Shown here in pieces: positions 1-9,424 of a stretch of 64,000 nt of DNA (the first letter of the stretch is position 1; each line of letters starts with the position of its first letter). Under the pieces are notes generated by a model. That model made no database searches. It saw only the letters and a program-made list of their open reading frames with translations, and was not told the DNA's origin. Origin of the DNA: CAYPNP01 sp964412195 (lineage in GTDB: Bacteria > Acidobacteriota > JAAYUB01). The stretch is from contig CAYPNP010000013.1 of NCBI GenBank assembly GCA_964412195.1, positions 62,001 through 126,000 of the forward strand, given 5' to 3'. The translations under genes were made by a program, and so were the position numbers.

Positions 1-1
1 A

Positions 2-1384
2 GTCTTCGCCCCCACTACCAGCGTCTTCCAGCTTGTGGGGGGGTATTGCGCGAAAAATCCCGGCGTCTCCCAAGATGCAATCTTTCGAAGCATTGAAAAT
101 CTCCGCAAGATCATCAACAACCACGTCGGCATGATCGAGCTGGCCGAGGAACTGGACATTGAAACCGTCACCGAGATCTTCATCCGAGTGAACTCGGCGG
201 GCACCGAGCTGTCGCAAGCCGATTTCGCCATGTCCAAGATCGCCGTCAACGAAACCTTCGGCGGTAACCTCCTACGGAAGGCCATCGACTACTTCTGCCA
301 TCTCGCCGTGGCCCCAGAGTTCCTGCCCCGCATTGAAAAGGGCGACCGGGCGTTCGCCAACTCCGAGTTCTTCCCCAAGATGCGCTGGCTCAAGGACGTC
401 AACGACGACATCTACGACCCGACCTACACCGACATGCTCCGGGTGGCCTTCACCTCGGAGTTCGGCCGCGGAAGGCTCCAAGACCTGGTGGCTCTGCTCT
501 CGGGCCGCAATTTCGAGACCCGGCAGTTCGAGGAGGCTATTGCCGAGGAGTCTTTCGGGCGGCTCAAGAAGGGAATCCTCGCCTTCATCAACCAGACCCA
601 CTTCGAACGCCTGACGATGATTTTACGTTCGGCCGGATTTCAGACCAGCGACCTCATCGGTGGCCGCAATGCCGTGAATTTCGCCTATATCATCTACCTT
701 CGCGGTCGCTTCGAAAGCATGAACGCAGATGACCTCGAACAATTGGTGCGCCGGTGGTACGCCATGTCCATCCTGAGGGGACGGTACACCGGTAGTCCAG
801 AAGGCGTTTTCGATTTCGATATGCGGCAGATCGCCGCCCGCGGGTTGGCCGACTATGCTCGGACTGTGATCGACACCGAATTGCCAGATAGCTTTTGGAC
901 AGGGATGCTGCCCCAACTCATGGAGACTTCCTCGTCCAACAGTCCCTACTTCTTGGCTTATCAGGCCGCCCAGGCCAAGCTCGGTGACAGGGGCTTCCTC
1001 TCGCGGGACATCAGCGTCCTCGACCTGATCCTCAACCGCAGCGACGTTCATCATGTTTATCCCAAGAATCACTTGAAACGGCAGGGTTTGGCTCGTGGCC
1101 GCTACAACCAGATCGCCAACTTCGTACTGGCCCAGAGCGAGATCAACATCGCCATCGGCGACAAGGCGCCCGAGCGTTATTTCCAAGAGCTGGCCGAGCA
1201 GTGCACTGGCGGGCCGAAGCGGTACGGTGGCATCACCGATCAGGAGGAGATGCGCGCGAATCTGCGGATGAATTGCGTACCGGAGGCGATGCTCGACGGA
1301 ACGATACCTTCCTACGACGATTTCCTGGCGGAGCGCCGCCGGCTGATGGCGCAGAAGATTAAAACCTGGTTTGGGATTCTTTGA
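2..1384 (+). CDS. DUF262/DUF1524 (GmrSD-like) HNH protein, 5' end outside the window
   Basis: The reading frame is open back to the first bases, so the true start lies outside; a GTG at 35 is only the first internal start codon. The N-terminal part keeps the ParB/Srx-like DUF262 signature (FIRVNSAGTELSQADF, about residue 49 counted from that GTG). The C-terminal part has an HNH-type core, DVHHVYPKNHL, near residue 338, followed by a conserved Asn-rich helix region as in DUF1524. Proteins joining these two modules resemble the GmrSD family, NTP-dependent nucleases that cut modified DNA, and are common in defence islands. The stop overlaps the hsdS start by one base (TGATG), so the two are probably translated together. 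The missing N-terminus should hold the DGQQR nucleotide motif. Substrate specificity cannot be read from the sequence. Confidence 0.8.
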   Translation, partial: VFAPTTSVFQLVGGYCAKNPGVSQDAIFRSIENLRKIINNHVGMIELAEELDIETVTEIFIRVNSAGTELSQADFAMSKIAVNETFGGNLLRKAIDYFCHLAVAPEFLPRIEKGDRAFANSEFFPKMRWLKDVNDDIYDPTYTDMLRVAFTSEFGRGRLQDLVALLSGRNFETRQFEEAIAEESFGRLKKGILAFINQTHFERLTMILRSAGFQTSDLIGGRNAVNFAYIIYLRGRFESMNADDLEQLVRRWYAMSILRGRYTGSPEGVFDFDMRQIAARGLADYARTVIDTELPDSFWTGMLPQLMETSSSNSPYFLAYQAAQAKLGDRGFLSRDISVLDLILNRSDVHHVYPKNHLKRQGLARGRYNQIANFVLAQSEINIAIGDKAPERYFQELAEQCTGGPKRYGGITDQEEMRANLRMNCVPEAMLDGTIPSYDDFLAERRRLMAQKIKTWFGIL

Positions 1385-2784
1385 TGATCGCCGGCCTCAA
1401 ACCCTATCCCGCCTATAAAGACTCCGGTGTGCCGGGGCTGGAGGAAGTGCCGAAGCATTGGGAATTGCGCCGAATTAAAACGTTGTTCAGAGAGAAAGAT
1501 GAACGAAACGATGGCCAAGGTGTGTTGCTCTCGCTGACCAGATCCCAGGGTATCATACCCCAATCACAAGCGACTAATCGAATAGCAAGCGCGGAAGATT
1601 TCTCGAAATACAAATTCTGCCGACGTGGCGACTTGGTCATGAACCGCATGCAGGCGTGGTCTGGGATGTTCGCGTTATCTGGATACGACGGACTTGTGAG
1701 TCCGGATTACTCTACTTTTGTTGCATTAGGGAGCCATAACGTTAAGTACTTTGAACTCCTTTTCAAAACACCTCTTCTGGTGGAACAATTCGCGCAGCGA
1801 TCAAAAGGCATTGGAAGTGGATTCAACCGCCTCTACACCCCAGATTTTGGCTCTGTCCCTGTTGCCGTTCCACCTCTTTCCGAACAAGACGCTATCGTGC
1901 GGTATCTCGATTACATGGACCGGCGGATCCGGCGGTACATCCGCGCCAAGCAGACACTGATCAAGCTGCTGGAGGAGCAGAAAGCCGCCATCATCCACCG
2001 CGCCGTCACCCGCGGCCTCGATCCTAACGTCCGCCTCAAACCCTCCGGCGTGGAGTGGCTCGGTGATGTGCCAGAGCATTGGGAAGTGTTGCCACTTTGC
2101 GCGATTGCGCGACCGCGGAAAGTCACTAACAACAAAAATCTTGAGCTACTATCCGTGTACCTCGGCAGAGGAGTTATTCCTTTCTCAATGGTCGAAGAGA
2201 AGAGGACAAATCCGACAAGTGATGATTTATCGAAGTACCAAAAGGTGGAGCGAGGTGACTTCGTCCTCAACAATCAACAAGCCTGGAGAGGTTCAGTTGG
2301 CGTCTCAAAGTACCAAGGCATTGTAAGCCCTGCTTACTTGGTGTTGGCTCTTGATGGACGACTCCAGCAAGAGTTCGCAGACCGACTTTCTAGCGACAGG
2401 GTAATGGTCACGCAATACCTTGTTTGCTCGAAGGGTGTCGGATCCATTCAAAGAAATTTGTATTGGCCTTACCTTAGGAGAGTCGCCATCCTCATTCCGC
2501 CCATTGTTGAGCAATCCACCATTGTCCGATTCATCGATAAGTCCACGACTTCTCTCACTACCTCGATCGAACTTGCTCAACGGGAGATCGAGATTCTCCA
2601 CGAGTATCGCACTCGCTTGATCACCGATGTGACCACCGGCAAACTCGACGTGCGCGAGGCGGCGGCGAGGCTGCCGGAAGAAACCGATGTCATCGAGCCC
2701 ATTGAAGGACCAGAGAATGATGACGAGACGGTGGAGGTGATGGGGGAAGAAGGCCAGAACGACGGCCAGGAGGATGTATCATGA
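1384..2784 (+). CDS. hsdS: Type I restriction-modification specificity subunit HsdS
   Basis: HsdS recognises the target DNA and bridges the methylase and the translocating nuclease. The protein has the classic two-fold layout: a first recognition domain opening with EEVPKHWELRRIKTLF, a central conserved helix pair (IVRYLDYMDRRIRRYIRAK), a second domain opening with LGDVPEHWEVLPL, and a closing helical spacer (IVRFIDKSTTSL). Its 466 residues are normal for the family. The two recognition halves (about 1490-1870 and 2090-2560) are visibly richer in A and T than the spacers, as expected for domains exchanged by recombination. The ATG at 1384 overlaps the upstream stop by one base. A TTG three bases earlier is possible but unnecessary. 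The stop overlaps the next ATG in an ATGA motif. Confidence 0.95.
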   Translation: MIAGLKPYPAYKDSGVPGLEEVPKHWELRRIKTLFREKDERNDGQGVLLSLTRSQGIIPQSQATNRIASAEDFSKYKFCRRGDLVMNRMQAWSGMFALSGYDGLVSPDYSTFVALGSHNVKYFELLFKTPLLVEQFAQRSKGIGSGFNRLYTPDFGSVPVAVPPLSEQDAIVRYLDYMDRRIRRYIRAKQTLIKLLEEQKAAIIHRAVTRGLDPNVRLKPSGVEWLGDVPEHWEVLPLCAIARPRKVTNNKNLELLSVYLGRGVIPFSMVEEKRTNPTSDDLSKYQKVERGDFVLNNQQAWRGSVGVSKYQGIVSPAYLVLALDGRLQQEFADRLSSDRVMVTQYLVCSKGVGSIQRNLYWPYLRRVAILIPPIVEQSTIVRFIDKSTTSLTTSIELAQREIEILHEYRTRLITDVTTGKLDVREAAARLPEETDVIEPIEGPENDDETVEVMGEEGQNDGQEDVS

Positions 2785-3260
2785 TGCCCGGCGAGTCCCT
2801 CCCTGATCTGATGAGGCGGACGATGTTCAACCAGCGTTTCATTAAGGAAAAACGCGGCCCTACCGGACCGTACGAAGTCATCCAGCTCATCAACTCGTTC
2901 CTGGGTGCACTGGCTCATCCCTGGGAGAAGTGCAAACGTGAATTGGCCGTTATTCCTCTTGCTTCCGCCTATGAGAAAGGTTGGCCGCGGGTGGTCCCGC
3001 TGGGTCCTTCCGATGAGGATCCGGCCACCCTGGGAGATCTGATCCGACTAATGCGGAACGGCATCGCCCACGGAAACAACGAGTTTGCTGCGGATGCCAA
3101 CGGGGAGATGGGCTTGATCCGCATCTGGAACGTTCATCCGCGGTCGCGCCGGAGAACGTGCGAGGCCATCCTGACCGTTCGGGAAATGGAAGCGTTTCTC
3201 CACAAGTTCGTGGAGCAGGCAGAGGCGCTCCGTTCGGCAGATTGGAGAGCGAAAGAGTGA
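2781..3260 (+). CDS. HEPN-domain protein, probable RNase (pEK499_p136-like)
   Basis: This 159-residue protein sits between hsdS and the downstream nuclease gene, with its ATG overlapping the hsdS stop (ATGA). It is mostly helical and contains RNGIAHGN near residue 93, which fits the HEPN active-site pattern R-x4-H. It also has conserved-looking upstream helices (ESLPDLMRRTMFNQRFI). HEPN proteins of this kind are ribonucleases or toxins that often accompany restriction systems and abortive-infection modules. I assign it to the HEPN superfamily from the motif and context; the pEK499_p136 subfamily is my recollection of similar proteins. It could be a dormancy or backup effector triggered when restriction fails, but nothing in the sequence shows the trigger. 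Confidence 0.65.
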   Translation: MMPGESLPDLMRRTMFNQRFIKEKRGPTGPYEVIQLINSFLGALAHPWEKCKRELAVIPLASAYEKGWPRVVPLGPSDEDPATLGDLIRLMRNGIAHGNNEFAADANGEMGLIRIWNVHPRSRRRTCEAILTVREMEAFLHKFVEQAEALRSADWRAKE

Positions 3261-3323
3261 AGAAGGATCAATCTAAGGCTGAACAAATTTCTTCAGCATC
3301 GACAGCCTAGTAGAGGAACTTGG

Positions 3324-4265
3324 ATGAGCATTGAATTCTTGTGTGATGCGATCTGGCCGCGGATTCAACAAGCAGCGGTGGAATGCAAGGAGCCTGCGTA
3401 CGTCGCCGTGGCGTACTTCGGCCAGGGTGCATCCCAACTCCTTCCATTGAAAAAGGGCAGCCGCCTGGTCGTGGATGCCAGTGAGGGCGCCGTAAAGAGC
3501 GGCCAGACCTGTCCACGGGAATTGCACCGGCTCCTCCACAAAGGCGTACGAATCTATAGTCAGGACGACCTGCACGCCAAAGTCTTCGTGCTTGGGAATC
3601 AAGTTTTCGTCGGGTCCGCCAACGCCTCCCAACGCTCCGCGCACACCCTCACGGAATGTTGCATTATCACCACAGATCCAAGCGTGGTTTCGCAGACGCG
3701 GGAATTTGTTCGAGAGTTGTGCATTTATAGATTGACCCCGGCCCAACTGGACGCCCTGGCAAGAATATATCGTCCGCCGAGACCGCCGGGTGGGAAGAGG
3801 CGACTGGGGCAATCTGCAGCCGCGCCCCGGCCCAAGCATCCGTTGCTGAAATTGGTCCAACTGGTAAACGAGCTATGGCCCGAACGGGAAGCTCCGACTC
3901 AAACCAAAGGAGAGGAAAAAGCCAAGCAGAAGAGGCGGTATGGACGAGGCTGGCAGGTGGATTGTTTCCGCTGGAGTGGCACCGATTCCTTCCAGCGAGA
4001 CGACCGGGTGGTCCGGGTGATGGACCTGGGAGGAGGGCGCTGCCAGGTGCATCGGCCGGCGCACGTCATCCACGTCCAGCGGTTCCGAAGCGTTCGTGGG
4101 AAAGCCGCATACGTCTACCTGGAATCACCTGCAGATGAACAACCACTGGCTCTCTCGGCGCTCGCCAGGAAGCTTGGGGGAGACGCCAAGGAGCAGCTGT
4201 GTCGATCCGGCCCGGTGAAGGATTTCGGATTTGCTCATAACTTGTTGAAAATCCTGGAGGGTTAA
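3324..4265 (+). CDS. Phospholipase D-like nuclease-domain protein
   Basis: Residues 1 to about 160 form a PLD-type fold. The single clear HKD motif is LHAKVFVLGNQVFVGSANAS (His and Lys of HxK, then the GSAN turn), so a dimer would be needed to build a two-motif active site, as in Nuc/BfiI-type enzymes. Residues 200-313 form a separate basic, beta-rich domain that I do not recognise; it could bind DNA. The start at 3324 has a GAGG ribosome site about eight bases upstream. It lies 63 bases after the HEPN gene and 85 before hsdR. Its position inside a type I restriction locus suggests an accessory nuclease. Confidence 0.7.
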   Translation: MSIEFLCDAIWPRIQQAAVECKEPAYVAVAYFGQGASQLLPLKKGSRLVVDASEGAVKSGQTCPRELHRLLHKGVRIYSQDDLHAKVFVLGNQVFVGSANASQRSAHTLTECCIITTDPSVVSQTREFVRELCIYRLTPAQLDALARIYRPPRPPGGKRRLGQSAAAPRPKHPLLKLVQLVNELWPEREAPTQTKGEEKAKQKRRYGRGWQVDCFRWSGTDSFQRDDRVVRVMDLGGGRCQVHRPAHVIHVQRFRSVRGKAAYVYLESPADEQPLALSALARKLGGDAKEQLCRSGPVKDFGFAHNLLKILEG

Positions 4266-4270
4266 ACATA

Positions 4271-4323
4271 TTGACAGAATAGCAATCCTTCAGTGAAACC
4301 CTTTATTGAGACACAGATATAAA
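4271..4323 (+). promoter_or_regulatory. AT-rich gap before hsdR, possible promoter
   Basis: The 85 bases between the PLD gene and hsdR are much richer in A and T than the flanking genes. They carry TTGACA at 4271-4276 and TATAAA at 4318-4323. The two hexamers are too far apart to form one promoter, so at most one belongs to an active site. Confidence 0.25.
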
Positions 4324-4350
4324 TTACAGAAGAGTCTCTTGGAGTGATTC

Positions 4351-7300
4351 ATGCCCACTGATACAAGTGAAAAAGGTTTAGAGAGTCTTATCGTTGCAGC
4401 TATGACCGGCCAGGCGCAGGCCACAGAGACGGTCGGAATCGAGGTGTACGAACCCCGAGCGCCGTACGGGAGCGCCTTCTGGATCCAGGGACAGCCGGCG
4501 GATTACGACCGGGACTATTGCGTGGACCTGAAACAGTTATCGCTGTTCCTGCATGCCACCCAGCCGCAAGCGGCCGCGACGCTGGACCTCGGCAACGACA
4601 GCCCCACCCGGCACAAATTTCTGGCCCGGCTGCAGGGAGAGATCTCCAAACGTGGCGTGGTGAATGTGCTGCGCCACGGCGTGAAGCACGGCCCGGCCCA
4701 TCTGCATTTCTTCTTCGGCATGCCTTCCCCTGATAATCCCAAGGCCGTGGAGCTGTACCGGAAGAACCGGTTCAGCGTCACCCGGCAGCTCCGCTACAGC
4801 AACGACCAGACGGCGTTGGCCCTTGACCTGGCCCTGTTCATCAACGGCCTGCCGGTGGCCACCTTCGAGCTGAAAAACAGCCTGACCAAGCAGACCGTGG
4901 CCGACGCGGTGGAGCAGTACCAGCGCGACCGCGACCCGCGGGAGAAGCTCTTCGAGTTCGGCCGCTGCCTGGTCCACTTCGCCGTGGACGACCACGAGGT
5001 GCGCTTCTGCACCCGCCTGGCGGGCAAGGGCTCGTGGTTTCTGCCCTTCAACCAGGGGTGGAACGATGGGGCCGGCAATCCGCCCAATCCCCAGGGGCTC
5101 AAGACGGAGTACCTGTGGAAGCGGATCCTGGCGCCGGACAGCTTGGTCAACATCCTGGAAAACTACGCCCAGGTCGTGGAGAAGAAGGACGAGAAGACCG
5201 GCAAGAAGAAACGGGAGCAGATCTTCCCGCGCTATCACCAGCTCGACGTGGTGCGCCAGCTCCTGGCCCACGCCGGAGCGGTGGGCGCGGGGGCGCGGTA
5301 CCTCATCCAGCACTCGGCCGGCAGCGGCAAGAGCAACTCCATCGCCTGGCTGGCCCACCAGCTCATCGGGCTGCGGCGGGACGGCAAGGAGGTCTTCGAC
5401 TCCATCCTGGTGGTCACCGACCGGCGGATCCTGGACCAGCAGATCCGCGACACCATCAAGCAGTTCGCCCAGGTGGGGGCCACCGTGGGGCACGCCGAGC
5501 ACTCGGGCGACCTGCGGCAGTTCATCACCGAGGGGAAGAAGATCATCATCTCCACGGTGCAGAAGTTCCCGTTCATCCTTGACGAGATCGGCAGCGAGCA
5601 CCAGGGCCGGACGTTCGCCATCATCATCGACGAGGCCCACTCCAGCCAGGGCGGCAAGACGTCGGCGGCTGTGCACCAGGTCCTGCACGGCGCGGACGCC
5701 GGCGAGGAAGAGGAGACCGCCGAAGACAAGATCAACCGGCTGATGGAATCGCGCAAGCTCCTGCCCAACGCCAGCTACTTCGCCTTCACCGCCACCCCCA
5801 AGAACAAGACGCTGGAGATCTTCGGCGAGCCGGTTCCGGAGGGCGACGTCGTCAAGCACCGGCCCTTCCACACCTACACCATGAAGCAGGCCATCGAGGA
5901 GGGCTTCATCCTGGACGTGCTCAGGCACTACACCCCGGTGAACAGCTACTACCGGCTGGTCAAGACCGTGCCGGGCGACCCGGAATTCGACGTCAAGCGG
6001 GCGCGGAAGAAGCTGCGCCGCTACGTGGAGGGCCACGAGCACGCCATCCGGCTGAAGGCCGAGATCATGGTGGACCACTTCCACGAGCAAGTGATCGCGC
6101 TGAACAAGATCGGCGGCCAGGCCCGGGCCATGGTGGTTACCAGCGGCATCGGGCGGGCCATCGATTACTACCACGCGATCCGGGATTACCTGGTGGAGCG
6201 CAAGAGCCCGCACCAGGCCATCGTGGCGTTTTCGGGCGAGCACGATTACGGCGGCGCGAGGGTTTCGGAGTCCTCCCTCAACGGCTTCCCCTCCAACCTG
6301 ATCGCAGACCGGATCCGGCAGGAACCGTACCGATTCCTGGTCTGCGCCGACAAGTTCCAGACCGGCTACGACGAGCCGCTGCTGCACACCATGTACGTGG
6401 ACAAGATCCTGTCGGGGATCAAGGCGGTGCAGACTCTCTCGCGCTTGAACCGTGCCCACCCCAAGAAGCACGATGTGTTCGTGCTGGACTTCATGAACGA
6501 CGCCCAAACCATCGAGGAGTCCTTCGCCGACTACTACCGCACCACGATCCTGAGCGAGGAGACCGACCCGAACAAGCTGCACGACCTGCAGGCGGCGCTG
6601 GACGGCTACCAGGTCTACGCGCCGGAGCAGATCGAAGAGTTGGTGACGCTGTATCTGGACGGCGCCGACCGGGACCGGCTCGACCCGATCCTGGATGCCT
6701 GCGTGGCGGTGTACAAGCAGTCCCTGGACGAGGACGGCCAGGTGGACTTCAAGGGCAAGGCCAAGGCGTTTGTCCGCACCTACAGCTTCCTGGCGTCGAT
6801 CCTGCCGTACTCCAACGCGGAGTGGGAGAAGCGGTCGATCTTCCTGAACTTCCTGGTGCCGAAACTGCCGGCGCCCGTCGACGAGGACCTGGCCAAGGGG
6901 ATCCTGGAGACCATCGACATGGACAGTTACCGGGTGGAGAAGCTGTCCGCCCGGAAGCTCTTGCTGCCCGACACCGACGCCGAGATCGGGCCGGTGCCCG
7001 CCGAGGGCGGCGGACGGAAGCCGGAGCCGGAGCTGGACCGGCTGAGCAACATCCTGAAGGCGTTCAACGACCTGTTCGGCAACATCCCGTGGACCGATGG
7101 GGACCGGGTGAAGACGCTGATCACGGAGGAAATCCCGGCCAAGGTGGCCGCCGACACGGCGTACCAGAACGCCATGAAGAACTCCGACAAACAGAACGCC
7201 CGCATCGAGCACGACAAGGCGTTGGGGCGGGTGATGACGGGGATGCTGAAGGACGACACCCAGCTCTTCAAGCACTTCAGCGACGATCCGGACTTCAAGC

Positions 7301-7386
7301 GCTGGCTGACGGAGGCGGTGTTCCACATGACGTATGAGAATCAACCGTTACCCACAGAGAGAGTTCTACGCAACCCACAAGAATGA
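4351..7386 (+). CDS. hsdR: Type I restriction endonuclease subunit HsdR
   Basis: HsdR is the motor and nuclease of the type I complex: it translocates DNA with ATP and cuts far from the recognition site. The N-terminal nuclease domain shows the PD-(D/E)xK element FELKNS near residue 172. The helicase core follows, with Walker A (AGSGKS, about 323), the DEAH box (IIDEAHSSQGG, about 426) and motif III (FAFTATPKNKT). The second RecA lobe contains DKFQTGYDEPLL and SRLNRAHP. The 1011-residue length is typical. The start is supported by GGAG ten bases upstream. Composition and codon use match the GC-rich host genes, unlike the next gene. Confidence 0.95.
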   Translation: MPTDTSEKGLESLIVAAMTGQAQATETVGIEVYEPRAPYGSAFWIQGQPADYDRDYCVDLKQLSLFLHATQPQAAATLDLGNDSPTRHKFLARLQGEISKRGVVNVLRHGVKHGPAHLHFFFGMPSPDNPKAVELYRKNRFSVTRQLRYSNDQTALALDLALFINGLPVATFELKNSLTKQTVADAVEQYQRDRDPREKLFEFGRCLVHFAVDDHEVRFCTRLAGKGSWFLPFNQGWNDGAGNPPNPQGLKTEYLWKRILAPDSLVNILENYAQVVEKKDEKTGKKKREQIFPRYHQLDVVRQLLAHAGAVGAGARYLIQHSAGSGKSNSIAWLAHQLIGLRRDGKEVFDSILVVTDRRILDQQIRDTIKQFAQVGATVGHAEHSGDLRQFITEGKKIIISTVQKFPFILDEIGSEHQGRTFAIIIDEAHSSQGGKTSAAVHQVLHGADAGEEEETAEDKINRLMESRKLLPNASYFAFTATPKNKTLEIFGEPVPEGDVVKHRPFHTYTMKQAIEEGFILDVLRHYTPVNSYYRLVKTVPGDPEFDVKRARKKLRRYVEGHEHAIRLKAEIMVDHFHEQVIALNKIGGQARAMVVTSGIGRAIDYYHAIRDYLVERKSPHQAIVAFSGEHDYGGARVSESSLNGFPSNLIADRIRQEPYRFLVCADKFQTGYDEPLLHTMYVDKILSGIKAVQTLSRLNRAHPKKHDVFVLDFMNDAQTIEESFADYYRTTILSEETDPNKLHDLQAALDGYQVYAPEQIEELVTLYLDGADRDRLDPILDACVAVYKQSLDEDGQVDFKGKAKAFVRTYSFLASILPYSNAEWEKRSIFLNFLVPKLPAPVDEDLAKGILETIDMDSYRVEKLSARKLLLPDTDAEIGPVPAEGGGRKPEPELDRLSNILKAFNDLFGNIPWTDGDRVKTLITEEIPAKVAADTAYQNAMKNSDKQNARIEHDKALGRVMTGMLKDDTQLFKHFSDDPDFKRWLTEAVFHMTYENQPLPTERVLRNPQE

Positions 7387-7404
7387 CGATCCTTTAAGGA
7401 GATA

Positions 7405-9420
7405 ATGATGGAACCAGAGAGGAATTCTCACGTTAAACCAGGATTCAGTCCCTATGTCACTCTCGGTCATTTCGGGCCGGAAGAACGAGTCATTCTCGGG
7501 CATATCAGCAAGGAGTGGTATGTCACAAACTCCGGGGCACAAATCAACATTGGACCCAATAGCATTTATCGATATGCCTTGATCAAACCGTTAGATTTTT
7601 TTCAACAAATGTTCAATATTGATAGGGAGATGGTGTTGCTATTTAGCCCATATGAGCATTTCGAACCCAGGACGCTCGATGCAATCGCCGTTGCGACGGC
7701 GCGTCATCAAGATTTACGCATAGAACGAATTTGTAGTGTATTGGTGAGCAAAGATAAAGAGATTGAATTCAAACTAAGAGAATTACTAAAAAACGACCAA
7801 GAAGCTCAAATCATCGTTCCGTTCACCTATTCTGAGCTACTAGAGACCATTACAGATCCTTATTTCTTTCGTAATCGCTTTATACGCCATTTTTATGCGA
7901 GAGATCTATTCGCTTCGGAAAGTCCTCTCAGGAAAGATCTATACTTTTTTGGTCGTACAGATTTGGTCCATTCTCTTCTGAATCGTCATCGCAGCCATCA
8001 AGTGTCTGGATTGTTTGGTCTTCGAAAAACAGGAAAAACGTCAGTCATTTTCAGTATACAAAGAGCAATGCAAAAAGTTGATGGGATTACCACATTTATA
8101 GATTGTCAATCCCCCGCCTTTCACCGACTGCGGTGGAACCATGCATTACACTATGTGCTACAGGAAATCAGAAAACAAAACAACCTAACCGACAGACTAG
8201 GCCCAATCGACCAGTACACGGAGACTAAGGCACCCCTTCTATTCGAAAAACATTTGGAGCGTATGTCCATAGACTTAAACAAGAGATCCATCATGCTAAT
8301 ATTTGATGAAATTGAAAATATTACGCCAACAGTCTCATCAAGCGATCATTGGAGAACGGGAACTGATTTCGTCTATTTCTGGCAATCTATTCGATCCCTG
8401 TTCCAGAAGAGGGCGGATCTATTCTCGTACTTGCTCGTTGGTACAAATCCATTGTGTGTTGAAATCCCTCGGATTGGTAACTCGGACAACCCAATATTTG
8501 CACAGGTACCTCTCGAATATATTCCGGGTTTTGATGTACCGCAGACCCGTGAGATGGTAAGACGACTAGGTAGAATCATGGGCTTACAGTTCGATGAGGT
8601 CATCTATTCTCGACTTGCGGATGATTTGGGTGGTCATCCATACTTAATTAGGCACGTGTGTAGTGTGGTCAATCGATTGGCGAAGAAAGAGCGACCTGTA
8701 AGAGTAGACAAGGCTCTTTACGAAGAGGCCCTCATTGTTTTTTTACGAGACTATGGGGAATTTATGGAGATGATTCTAAGTGTATTAAAACAGTATTTTA
8801 ACGATGAGTATGAGATGTTGCGCCTACTCGCACTTGGGGACAATGAAACGTTTTTATCGCTTGCACATTCAAGTCCTCTTTACACAAACCATCTCCTTGG
8901 ATATGGAATTATTCAAGAAGTGAACGGCCGGTATTCATTTCGGATAGAAACCATCAGGCGTTTTATCGAATCTCGTGAACAGTATAAAAGACTAAAACTA
9001 TCTGACAATGAGAAAACTGCGGAAGTCTCTGAGCGTCGAAATTCTATCGAAAAGAGATTACGAAAACTCTGCCGGATGCAACTTGTGGCTCAATTGGGTG
9101 AGGCATCTGCAAGAACCACCGTAACATCTCTACTAGGAGAACCGCGAGCTTCACGTACAGCTGGTTTATCGTATGGAGACCTCTTTGATGGTAACAAGTC
9201 GGGTATTTTTTTTACTGATCTCATCAAGATAATCAACAAATCATGGGATTGTTTTAAAAATATTTTTGGAACAAACAAGGATGAAATCTTAAAGTATCTC
9301 AATGTTATTAATGAATTGAGAATTGATGCCCATGCCAAATCAATAACGGACGCAGAATTTACAATGTTTCGTTTATGTGCAGAGAAGATTGAAAACCTTC
9401 TTGAGGAATTCTTGGGGTAG
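7405..9420 (+). CDS. P-loop ATPase with C-terminal HEPN-like domain, AT-rich, candidate defence protein
   Basis: This is a 671-residue multidomain protein. Residues 1-190 are an unassigned alpha/beta region. An AAA/STAND-like NTPase follows, with Walker A GLRKTGKTS near 204 and Walker B IMLIFDEIEN near 296. A winged-helix-like stretch precedes a C-terminal helical segment (about 600-671) that contains NELRIDAHAK. This Arg/His pattern and its surroundings resemble the Swt1-type HEPN domain. ATPase-HEPN proteins are typical anti-phage sensors whose HEPN part degrades RNA, but this exact architecture is one I do not recognise. AAGGAG at 7396-7401 favours the second of two adjacent ATGs (7408). 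The gene is strikingly AT-rich compared with both neighbours, pointing to recent transfer. Confidence 0.6.
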   Translation: MMEPERNSHVKPGFSPYVTLGHFGPEERVILGHISKEWYVTNSGAQINIGPNSIYRYALIKPLDFFQQMFNIDREMVLLFSPYEHFEPRTLDAIAVATARHQDLRIERICSVLVSKDKEIEFKLRELLKNDQEAQIIVPFTYSELLETITDPYFFRNRFIRHFYARDLFASESPLRKDLYFFGRTDLVHSLLNRHRSHQVSGLFGLRKTGKTSVIFSIQRAMQKVDGITTFIDCQSPAFHRLRWNHALHYVLQEIRKQNNLTDRLGPIDQYTETKAPLLFEKHLERMSIDLNKRSIMLIFDEIENITPTVSSSDHWRTGTDFVYFWQSIRSLFQKRADLFSYLLVGTNPLCVEIPRIGNSDNPIFAQVPLEYIPGFDVPQTREMVRRLGRIMGLQFDEVIYSRLADDLGGHPYLIRHVCSVVNRLAKKERPVRVDKALYEEALIVFLRDYGEFMEMILSVLKQYFNDEYEMLRLLALGDNETFLSLAHSSPLYTNHLLGYGIIQEVNGRYSFRIETIRRFIESREQYKRLKLSDNEKTAEVSERRNSIEKRLRKLCRMQLVAQLGEASARTTVTSLLGEPRASRTAGLSYGDLFDGNKSGIFFTDLIKIINKSWDCFKNIFGTNKDEILKYLNVINELRIDAHAKSITDAEFTMFRLCAEKIENLLEEFLG

Positions 9421-9424
9421 AAAG

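Noticed and set aside
4537..7344. 935-codon open frame on the minus strand opposite hsdR
   Set aside because: It is the mirror of a real, motif-rich gene in high-GC DNA; the predicted protein is low in complexity, dominated by Val, Leu, Arg and His, and has no domain.
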